From positions 1-22,273 of the forward strand of contig JAJZTU010000014.1 in NCBI GenBank assembly GCA_021848765.1: a stretch of 22,273 nucleotides of DNA. Direction: 5' to 3'. The notes beneath the pieces were generated by a model. The model saw nothing but the letters and a program-made list of their open reading frames with translations. It was not told the origin of the DNA and did no database searches. Both the position numbers and the translations under genes were made by a program. This DNA comes from Bacillota bacterium (GTDB lineage: Bacteria; Bacillota; GCA-003054495; Carboxydocellales; JAJZTU01). Positions 15,346 to 20,690 of the stretch are shown one piece after another (within the stretch, counting starts at the first letter, position 1; every line of letters begins with the position of its first letter).

Positions 15346-15374
15346 TTGACAAGACGTATATAATATAGTATCAT
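15346..15374 (+). promoter_or_regulatory. Promoter of the toxin-antitoxin operon
   Basis: TTGACA at 15346-15351, 17-bp spacer, TATCAT at 15369-15374. The -10 is centred in an AT-rich inverted repeat, TATAATA (15359-15365) and TATTATA (15377-15383), a plausible operator for the HTH antitoxin encoded downstream. Confidence 0.7.
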
Positions 15375-15396
15375 TGTATTATAAAGAGGTGATGCA

Positions 15397-15639
15397 ATGA
15401 ATCAGCATTATAATCAGAACTATACAAAAGAGCAGATTTGTTCTGTTTTGGACACAATAAAAGATTGTGTTAGAGAAAACCGCTATGTTATTTCAAAAAA
15501 TGAAAACAGGCAGGAAAATATAGATTTTATAAATGAATATAATCTAACCAGTAAAAAGCAGAACGAAATTCTTTTAAGAATTGAACCGGAGGATTTTTGT
15601 CATACGCGTAACAAGCCGATTGATTACTTATTCAGATAA
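15397..15639 (+). CDS. MqsR-like toxin, probably internally deleted
   Basis: 80 residues, ATG with AGAGGTGA 6 bp upstream. The N-terminal 60 residues (YTKEQICSVLDTIKDCVREN, NENRQENIDFINEYNL, LRIEPEDFCHT) resemble Firmicute MqsR/GCU-type mRNA interferase-like proteins paired with MqsA-type antitoxins. From memory, relatives run to about 130 residues, with a central beta-sheet region (a YEHE-type motif and a VVISFH strand) before a final KPIDYxF tail. Here DFCHT is followed at once by RNKPIDYLFR, so about 50 central residues seem to be missing in frame. If so, the toxin should be inactive. It sits 27 bp before its antitoxin gene. Confidence 0.6.
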   Translation: MNQHYNQNYTKEQICSVLDTIKDCVRENRYVISKNENRQENIDFINEYNLTSKKQNEILLRIEPEDFCHTRNKPIDYLFR

Positions 15640-15666
15640 TGGTCGAAAATGAAAGGAGGAGGCGTT

Positions 15667-16671
15667 ATGAAGGAAAAAATAACTTTTTGTGAAACTTGCA
15701 GAAAAGATGCAGCTTATTATGTTAAAAGTGTTGAAATAAAAAACACCTTGAAAGGCGAAGAATATGCTTATACCGGAAAGAAAGCATTTTGCTCTGAGTG
15801 CAATGCTGAAGTATATGTCGCTGAGCTTGAAGATGAGAATTTGAAAGCTTTATATGATGCTTATCGACAGGAGAACGATATTATTTCACTTGAGAACATT
15901 CTTGAAATACCACAAAAGTATAATATCGGGAAACGACCATTGTCATTACTTTTAAATTGGGGAGAGATGACTTTTTCCCGATATTGTGAGGGAGATATGC
16001 CCACTAAACAGTATTCAGACACTTTGCAGAGGATTTATAATGAACCGGAGTTTTATTTGTCGATACTTGAGGAAAACAAAGGGAACTTAAAATCCTTAAC
16101 AGCTTATGAAAAAAGCAAACGGTCAACATTAGCATTACTTGGTCAGGTAAACTCGGCTAAATCCAAAGTCGATGAGGTTATTGGATACCTGTTATTCCAA
16201 TGTGAGGATATTACACCGTTAGCACTGCAAAAGGCTCTTTATTACGTTCAGGGCTTATATTATGCGTTCATGGGTACTTTTCTTTTTAATGATGATTGTG
16301 AAGCTTGGGTGCATGGACCCGTTTACAGGGATATTTATAACCGATATTCCAGTTACCGCTTTGATCCTATCGAAGGCGAGAAGGATTTTGATGTTTCTAT
16401 ATTTACAGATGCAGAGAAGGCTGTTATTGACAGTGTCATTCAGTACTTCTGCTGTTATAGTGGAAAGATACTGGAGTGTTTTACCCACTCTGAAATGCCA
16501 TGGTTAAAAACACGAAGGAATCTTCCTGCCGAGGCACATTCCAATCGCATTATCAGTAAAGAGTTAATTGGTGAATATTTTGTTGCTGTAAAACAGAAAT
16601 ACAATATGTTAGTGCCTGATGATATTGAGAATTATGCTAAGGTGATGTTTGAAAGAACAATAAAGTGCTAA
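15667..16671 (+). CDS. MqsA-like zinc finger/HTH antitoxin fused to a Panacea (DUF4065/SocA-like) domain
   Basis: 334 residues from ATG 15667 (AAAGGAGG 7 bp upstream; a start at 15649 would place that site inside the gene). Cys8, Cys11, Cys42 and Cys45 form an MqsA-type zinc finger. Residues about 80-135 match the MqsA HTH region (GEMTFSRYCEGDMPTKQYSD, then LQRIYNEPEFYLSIL). Residues about 165-280 are a DUF4065 domain: ITPLALQKALYYVQGLYYA and EAWVHGPVYRDIYNRY. The Panacea domain is known as a widely shared antitoxin module neutralising unrelated toxins. Expected roles: bind the upstream toxin and repress the operon. It appears complete. AT-rich codon use differs from the chromosomal genes. 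Confidence 0.85.
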   Translation: MKEKITFCETCRKDAAYYVKSVEIKNTLKGEEYAYTGKKAFCSECNAEVYVAELEDENLKALYDAYRQENDIISLENILEIPQKYNIGKRPLSLLLNWGEMTFSRYCEGDMPTKQYSDTLQRIYNEPEFYLSILEENKGNLKSLTAYEKSKRSTLALLGQVNSAKSKVDEVIGYLLFQCEDITPLALQKALYYVQGLYYAFMGTFLFNDDCEAWVHGPVYRDIYNRYSSYRFDPIEGEKDFDVSIFTDAEKAVIDSVIQYFCCYSGKILECFTHSEMPWLKTRRNLPAEAHSNRIISKELIGEYFVAVKQKYNMLVPDDIENYAKVMFERTIKC

Positions 16672-16705
16672 GAAATACTATTGTGGAAGAATACACAAAG
16701 ATACA

Positions 16706-16738
16706 AGCCTTTGCAGGAGCTACTTGCAGGGGCTTTTT
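16706..16738 (+). terminator. Intrinsic terminator of the toxin-antitoxin operon
   Basis: A 12-bp stem (AGCCTTTGCAGG with CTTGCAGGGGCT, using three G-U pairs) with an AGCTA loop, followed by TTTTT, 35 bp after the antitoxin stop. Confidence 0.85.
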
Positions 16739-16749
16739 CTATGTGTATG

Positions 16750-16778
16750 TTGATAACCGATACAATATAAAGTATACT
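16750..16778 (+). promoter_or_regulatory. Promoter of the PIN-like gene
   Basis: TTGATA at 16750-16755, 17-bp spacer, TATACT at 16773-16778, immediately after the preceding terminator and 36 bp before the next start codon. Confidence 0.7.
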
Positions 16779-16813
16779 GGAAATATGAAGTAAACATATT
16801 AAAGGGGTAAAGT

Positions 16814-17119
16814 ATGAGGATTTATCTTGACAACTGTAGTTTCAACAGACCATTTGATGATCAGACGCAATTAAAGATTAAGCTGGAAGCGGAAGCGAAA
16901 CTATATATTCAAAGTGAAATATTAAATGGTAGGTTTGAATTAGTTTGGTCTTATATTCTTGAATATGAAAATTCGGAGAATCCTTATGAAGAAAGGAAAG
17001 AGACCATTATCCGTGAGCCTTTTGATTATACTAAGTGGCAGAATGAGCTTTGGAAAGGGAAAACTGTTAAGGAAATAAGCGAAGAGGCAATGAAGTATAG
17101 AGAGGGTAAGCAAGTGTAA
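16814..17119 (+). CDS. PIN-domain (VapC-like) toxin N-terminus with an unrelated tail; likely chimeric or deleted
   Basis: 101 residues; ATG preceded by AAAGGGG. Residues 1-65 (MRIYLDNCSFNRPFDD, then EAEAKLYIQSEI and LVWSYILEYENSENPYEERK) look like the start of a clostridial PIN-domain protein, with the first catalytic Asp in YLDNC. PIN toxins need further acidic residues in their second half and run to about 140-150 residues; here the sequence turns at EERKETI into IREPFDYTKWQNELWKGKTV and EISEEAMKY, which resembles small partner proteins rather than a PIN fold. I infer an in-frame deletion joining two genes. The product is probably not an active nuclease. Confidence 0.6.
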   Translation: MRIYLDNCSFNRPFDDQTQLKIKLEAEAKLYIQSEILNGRFELVWSYILEYENSENPYEERKETIIREPFDYTKWQNELWKGKTVKEISEEAMKYREGKQV

Positions 17120-17145
17120 ATGTAGTCAAATGGACCTCCCCAATT

Positions 17146-17161
17146 TGTCCATCGCCACACA
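17146..17161 (+). repeat. Right copy of the imperfect 16-bp direct repeat
   Basis: Partner of 15004-15019 (13/16 matches), 26 bp after the stop of the PIN-like gene, close to where host-like base composition resumes. Confidence 0.35.
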
Positions 17162-17228
17162 GGCCGCTGTGAGCGGTAATATCGTCCGGGATAAATAAGG
17201 TCCCGAACTTAGCTTAGGATCAATAACC

Positions 17229-17264
17229 AGGGCCGGGGATGGTAGTATGGCTAACCCCGGCTCT
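17229..17264 (+). terminator. GC-rich hairpin, possible terminator
   Basis: GCCGGGG (17232-17238) pairs with CCCCGGC (17255-17261), extended by three weaker pairs, followed by CTTATATTT. The loop is long (16 bases) and the T-tract is broken, so termination is uncertain. Confidence 0.4.
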
Positions 17265-17378
17265 CTTATATTTCCCGGAGAGCGCCTGTTTTACTCTCTG
17301 GCGGGCATAGTTTGCAGGAAATTGGGTATTCTTCTCAATAACAGGCATTACCTGAGTGGAAAGAAACGGAGGAAACCT

Positions 17379-17834
17379 ATGGATATCAGGAATATCAAAA
17401 ATATAAACCGGAAGAATATAGTGTTGTTAATAATACTGGTGATTGCCCTGCTGGTTTTGTTCGGAGGAGCGCTTAAAAACCTGGTTATCGGCCCCAGCAA
17501 CGAACAGATTATCAAAGTCCTGGAGGAAAAAGGCCCCAAGCTGAAGGTAGAGACACCGGCAGCGGGCGCCAAAATAAATACTGAGTTCACCGTGACCGGT
17601 AAAGCCAAGGTGCCGGGACAGTACATCAGGGCAATACTAAGGGACGCCCAGGGCAATATACTGCAGCGCCAAACTACCCGGATGAAGGAGAGGCACATTG
17701 ATTGGACTGGTTTTAAGATTCCTTTTACTTATACTGGCAAGTACCGGGGCAAGGCCGAGCTGGAAGTATATTGGCTGTACTACCGGGACGTCAGCAGGAG
17801 AGATATCGCCAAAATCCCGGTAAATTTGGAATGA
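17379..17834 (+). CDS. Membrane-anchored Gmad2-like (immunoglobulin-like) protein
   Basis: 151 residues from ATG 17379, chosen for GGAGGAAACC directly upstream. A single N-terminal transmembrane segment (IVLLIILVIALLVLFGGAL, about residues 13-31) anchors the protein. The extracytoplasmic part (residues 57-150) starts LKVETPAAGAKINTEFTVTG and continues with a V/I-R-D-x-x-G-N pattern and a GKAELEVYW strand, matching the Gmad2 immunoglobulin-like fold often found with spore germination or protease-inhibitor domains. No catalytic residues are apparent. It is followed by another exported protein and may act with it. Domain call is moderate. Confidence 0.65.
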   Translation: MDIRNIKNINRKNIVLLIILVIALLVLFGGALKNLVIGPSNEQIIKVLEEKGPKLKVETPAAGAKINTEFTVTGKAKVPGQYIRAILRDAQGNILQRQTTRMKERHIDWTGFKIPFTYTGKYRGKAELEVYWLYYRDVSRRDIAKIPVNLE

Positions 17835-17838
17835 CAAA

Positions 17839-17900
17839 TTTTGGCGATATTTGGGGACAACTGATTTTGATGATATTTGGGGACAACTGATTTTGGTGAT
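17839..17900 (+). repeat. 26-bp tandem repeat between two exported-protein genes
   Basis: Two near-identical units, TTTTGGCGATATTTGGGGAC plus AACTGA at 17839-17864 and 17865-17890 (two differences), followed by a partial third (TTTTGGTGAT, 17891-17900). The repeat ends just before the ribosome binding site of the next gene. Confidence 0.85.
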
Positions 17901-17916
17901 AAAGGTGTGGTTAATA

Positions 17917-18546
17917 ATGCACTGGAAAAGCATTACCTGCGCTGTTTCCCTCAAGGACAGGATTTTGACCGGAGCTTTACAAAAGGCCCGACCCCGGCTC
18001 GGAGCTTTGCAAAAGGCCCTCACCCTGCCCCTTACTCTGGCCTTAGTGCTGGGATTGGCTCTGACTTTGGGTTCCGGCTGTGCCGGTCAAAGCAAAAAAC
18101 TTCCCCCGGAGCAGACTGAATCCATCCAACCCGTGCAACCTGAGCAAACCAGCCAACCTGGGCAACCCGTACAGCCACCCCAACCCGGCAAAACGCCACT
18201 TTCCTTCACTGTTCTGGACCTTTCCGCTGCCCCCAAGGGACTGCGGGAGTTAGCCGGACAAAACCGGGAGAAAGCAACAGCTACCGGGATTAAACTGGAG
18301 GGAAATGTCTACCTCCTCATCACCAGGGGGGTGAAACCCACCGGCGGTTATAATGTGGAAATTGGTCCTGTTACCCAGGAGACCAAGGCCGGGCGCACAG
18401 TGATAGTGGTAGCGGTAAAATACACTGACCCCAAACCTGACCAAATGGTTACCCAGGCCATAACCTACCCTATGGCAGCTGCCAAACTGAACCTGAAAAC
18501 CATCCCCCACGGCCTAAGTTTTGTATTCATCCCGGAAGCCAGGTAG
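17917..18546 (+). CDS. Exported protein with PrcB_C-type protease-complex domain
   Basis: 209 residues from ATG 17917 (AAAGGTG 9 bp upstream); an in-frame ATG at 17851 lies within tandem repeats and is less likely. A long, duplicated N-terminus (GALQKARPRL then GALQKALTLPL) leads into a hydrophobic signal segment and LGSGC with Cys55, a poor but possible lipobox. A Pro/Gln-rich spacer (about residues 60-90) precedes the C-terminal domain, whose GNVYLLITRGVKPTGGYNVE and the QAITYPMAAAKL segment match PrcB_C. In treponemes PrcB is part of a surface protease complex; here the role is unknown. The stop codon lies in the first, degenerate unit of a minisatellite. Confidence 0.68.
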   Translation: MHWKSITCAVSLKDRILTGALQKARPRLGALQKALTLPLTLALVLGLALTLGSGCAGQSKKLPPEQTESIQPVQPEQTSQPGQPVQPPQPGKTPLSFTVLDLSAAPKGLRELAGQNREKATATGIKLEGNVYLLITRGVKPTGGYNVEIGPVTQETKAGRTVIVVAVKYTDPKPDQMVTQAITYPMAAAKLNLKTIPHGLSFVFIPEAR

Positions 18547-18664
18547 AATTCTATCCTGTTGACAAGTAGAACCTGTCCTGTCGACAAATAGCACCTGTCC
18601 TCTCGACAGATAGAACCTGTTCCGTCGACAAGTAGAACCTTTCCAATTGACAAGTAGAACCTCC
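18539..18664 (+). repeat. 22-bp minisatellite upstream of corA
   Basis: Units starting GACA and reading like GACAAGTAGAACCTGTCC begin at 18561, 18583, 18605, 18627 and 18649, an exact 22-bp period; the last is partial and a degenerate unit precedes them from 18539. No unique spacers, so it is not a CRISPR array. The last unit contributes the TTGACA -35 box of the corA promoter. Confidence 0.92.
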
Positions 18665-18675
18665 GGGTATATAGT
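18647..18675 (+). promoter_or_regulatory. Probable sigma-A promoter of the corA leader
   Basis: TTGACA at 18647-18652, 17-bp spacer, TATAGT at 18670-18675 (11 of 12 consensus positions). The predicted start near 18682 leaves a leader of about 165 nt before corA. Confidence 0.75.
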
Positions 18676-18725
18676 GGAGTTGTGAGTATTTTTCATGCAG
18701 TGAGATGTCTGGGAGGTGAGGAAGA

Positions 18726-18815
18726 GTGGACACCGTGCCGTTGCCTAGGTTAAGGAAAAAAGCAGAACTAAAGTTAATCGAAGCTTGCGGGGGTGGCTAT
18801 TTTTCCATGCCTTAA
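18726..18815 (+). CDS. Candidate 29-residue leader peptide of corA
   Basis: GTG 18726 has a textbook GGAGGTGAG site (18712-18720) with 5-bp spacing, the best ribosome binding site in this region, and the frame stays open for 29 codons. The peptide begins MDTVPLPRLRKKAELKLIEA and ends in a Gly-rich stretch and Met-Pro before TAA (18813-18815). The start resembles the Salmonella MgtL leader (acidic residue, prolines, then PLPR and basic residues), which senses magnesium through unstable translation. The stop codon is inside the hairpin that can hide the corA ribosome binding site. A regulatory rather than structural role is likely; expression is untested. Confidence 0.55.
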   Translation: MDTVPLPRLRKKAELKLIEACGGGYFSMP

Positions 18816-18840
18816 TCCCCCTGTGAGCTATTAAGGGGGG
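18789..18840 (+). promoter_or_regulatory. Competing hairpins around the corA ribosome binding site (candidate attenuator)
   Basis: Three blocks compete: GGGGG (18789-18793, codons 22-23 of the leader ORF), CCCCCT (18817-18822), and the corA site GGGGGG (18835-18840). CCCCC can pair with the first block, leaving corA open, or with the third, closing it (CCCCCT/AGGGGG, 11-base loop). A third stem, CCTTAAT (18810-18816) with ATTAAGG (18830-18836), also covers part of the site and contains the leader stop codon. Position of a translating ribosome would decide which forms. Confidence 0.55.
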
Positions 18841-18846
18841 AGAAAA

Positions 18847-19818
18847 GTGATCAAGTCCTACTTTTACAACCGCAGTGAGGACACTATCATCTATGATATT
18901 GACCTTAAGCAAAAAGATGAATACCTGAAGAATCCTAACAACCTGCTGTGGATTGATATCTATGATTGTACTTCCGAGGATTTGGCCGTTTTGGCCCGGG
19001 TATTTGATTTCCACCCGCTGGCCATTGAGGACTGTCTCCAGGTGAGCCCCCGGGCCAAAGTGGACCGTTATGATAACTATTATTTCTTTGTATTTCACGC
19101 TTTAAGATATAATGAGGAAAGTGACGAGGAAATTACCACCGCTGAACTGGATGTCTTCCTTGGTTCCAACTATCTGATTACCATCCACAAGGAAGCCCTG
19201 CCCAGTGTCGCCCGGCTGGTAAAACAATGCTGGTACAGCACCCGGCTCATGCAGCGTGGACCGGATTACGTGCTTTATAATATAGTAGACGGTATAGTTG
19301 ACGAATATTTCCCCATCCTGGAACGCATCGGGGTCCGGATTGATGAACTGGAGGACGAAATCTATACTAATCCGGCCAGAGAGATTACCGAGGAGTTCTT
19401 GGCCTTGAAAAGGACCATCCTGCTCCTGCGCAAAGTCATCATTCCCCAGAAGCGCATTTTTGCCAATGTAAATGGCCGCTACTCCTTTCAAATTATGGAG
19501 GATAACAAACCCTACTACATGGACCTCGTGGACCACATCGAGGGCATCATTGATGCTACCGATACCTACCGGGACCTGGTGAACGGCGCAGTGGACACCT
19601 ATTACTCCATTATCTCCAACCGTACTAACGAAGTCATGAGGGTACTGACCATTATTTCCACCATCATCCTGCCCCTCACATTTATCACCGGACTTTTCGG
19701 GATGAATGTTACATTCCCTTTTGGCGACTCCAAGTGGGCAATCTGGGGAATAACGGCCTTCATGGTAGTCATGACCGGTATGATGCTGGGTTACTTCTAC
19801 CGCAGAAACTGGCTGTAG
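18847..19818 (+). CDS. corA: CorA-family Mg2+/Co2+ transporter
   Basis: 323 residues. A large cytoplasmic acidic domain is followed by two C-terminal transmembrane helices (about residues 262-283 and 296-315) separated by the pore-loop signature GMN in LFGMNVTFPFG. CorA proteins are pentameric channels for divalent cations, mainly magnesium. The GTG start follows GGGGGGAGAAAA; that G-run is one arm of the candidate attenuator. Gene is monocistronic: own promoter upstream, terminator 120 bp downstream. The acidic N-terminal domain fits an ion-sensing role. Cation preference cannot be read from the sequence. Confidence 0.96.
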   Translation: MIKSYFYNRSEDTIIYDIDLKQKDEYLKNPNNLLWIDIYDCTSEDLAVLARVFDFHPLAIEDCLQVSPRAKVDRYDNYYFFVFHALRYNEESDEEITTAELDVFLGSNYLITIHKEALPSVARLVKQCWYSTRLMQRGPDYVLYNIVDGIVDEYFPILERIGVRIDELEDEIYTNPAREITEEFLALKRTILLLRKVIIPQKRIFANVNGRYSFQIMEDNKPYYMDLVDHIEGIIDATDTYRDLVNGAVDTYYSIISNRTNEVMRVLTIISTIILPLTFITGLFGMNVTFPFGDSKWAIWGITAFMVVMTGMMLGYFYRRNWL

Positions 19819-19829
19819 GAATGAGCCAA

Positions 19830-19909
19830 ATTAGGGCCAGGTTGAGACTAATTGAAGCTGATTAAGACTAATTAGGGTCAGATTGCGGCTAAGTTAAGGC
19901 GGGAATAAA
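19830..19909 (+). repeat. Degenerate 40-bp (2 x 20) direct repeat after corA
   Basis: ATTAGGGCCAGGTTG (19830-19844) recurs as ATTAGGGTCAGATTG at 19870-19884, and GACTAATT at 19846 recurs at 19866, giving a 20/40-bp periodicity. No coding potential is seen. Confidence 0.55.
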
Positions 19910-19934
19910 GTTCAATTAAGGTTCAAGTGAGCTT

Positions 19935-19973
19935 AAGAGCTGTGTACCGGCAAGAGCAGGTACCGGCTCTTTA
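19935..19973 (+). terminator. Intrinsic terminator of corA
   Basis: AAGAGC (19935-19940) pairs with GCTCTT (19966-19971), with inner GTACC/GGTAC pairs and a small internal loop, followed by a T-rich run (TTTATTAT). Confidence 0.75.
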
Positions 19974-20064
19974 TTATGCTTAGCAGGAACATAAAATAAT
20001 AAGTAGAATATAAAATAGTAGAAAATACTACTGGGAAAAATCCAGATGAAAGGTGAGGCGACGG

Positions 20065-20667
20065 ATGTTAATTCTTGGACTAAACGGCAGTCCCCAAAAA
20101 GAGGGCAACACTGTACAACTCCTGAGGGAAGCCTTAAATGCTGCAGAGCAATTGGGGGCAAAAGTTGAACTCATTCATGTTGTGGATGGCCTGGAGGATG
20201 CTTTAATGCCTTTCTGCAACCAGTGCTGTGACCCTTGTGTTGGGGCCTGTGCCCATAATAACAAGCTGGGCGATATTTATGACCTGCTTGCCAAGGCTGA
20301 CGGTATTATTCTGGGCAGCCCGGTTTACTTTGGCACAGTATCCGGGCAGATGAAGGGTTTTTGGGATAAAACCCGGATCCTCCGCCGCAACAAAACTTTG
20401 CTGAATGTAGTAGGAGGAGCAGTTTCCGTCGGCAGCGCCCGTTTCGGCGGCCAGGAAACCACCGTGCGTGCCCTGCAGGACATTATGCTGGTCCACGGGA
20501 TGACAGTTATCGGTGATGGCTACGAAGAAGACGACTGCGGCCACCAGGGCGCCTGTGCCCAGAAGCCTGCAGCCCAGGACGACTTTGGCCTGAAACGGGC
20601 AGCTATTATGGGCCGCCGGGTGGCCCAACTGGCCAAAGCCACCATAGGCCTGCGCAAAAGACCATAA
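20065..20667 (+). CDS. Iron-sulfur flavoprotein / NADPH-dependent FMN reductase family
   Basis: 200 residues from ATG 20065 (AAAGGTGAGG 7 bp upstream; a GTG at 20053 lies inside that site). N-terminal LILGLNGSPQKEGNT is the flavodoxin-like FMN phosphate loop, and SPVYFGTVSGQMKGFWDK binds the isoalloxazine ring. A tight cysteine cluster at C51, C54, C55, C58 and C62 matches the compact 4Fe-4S motif of archaeal and clostridial iron-sulfur flavoproteins (Isf), which pass electrons in anaerobes. The electron donor and acceptor here cannot be told. It is 23 bp from the next gene, so probably co-transcribed with it. Confidence 0.85.
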   Translation: MLILGLNGSPQKEGNTVQLLREALNAAEQLGAKVELIHVVDGLEDALMPFCNQCCDPCVGACAHNNKLGDIYDLLAKADGIILGSPVYFGTVSGQMKGFWDKTRILRRNKTLLNVVGGAVSVGSARFGGQETTVRALQDIMLVHGMTVIGDGYEEDDCGHQGACAQKPAAQDDFGLKRAAIMGRRVAQLAKATIGLRKRP

Positions 20668-20690
20668 AGTAAATGCCCGGGGGTGAAAGA

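Larger units (their letters stand above)
17120..17378. other. Right flank of the island
   Basis: No gene seen. It holds the right copy of the flanking direct repeat (17146-17161), small hairpins including CGGGA/TCCCG near 17188-17207, and a GC hairpin (17229-17264). A frame open from ATG 17247 into the next gene is rejected as its start because ATG 17379 has the ribosome binding site. Confidence 0.6.

Noticed and set aside
18539..18664. CRISPR array
   Set aside because: The period is 22 bp with no unique spacers between repeats, and there are no cas genes; it is a minisatellite.
18709..18787. Possible Mg2+ M-box riboswitch before corA
   Set aside because: GGTGAGG and CTAAAGTTAATCGA resemble the two ends of an M-box, but the segment between is only about 55 bases and the conserved core (AATGGGT region) is absent. 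The GGTGAG is better explained as the ribosome binding site of the leader ORF.
20016..20033. Small inverted repeat AGTAG/CTACT before the flavoprotein gene
   Set aside because: Only five base pairs in AT-rich DNA; too short to call an operator.
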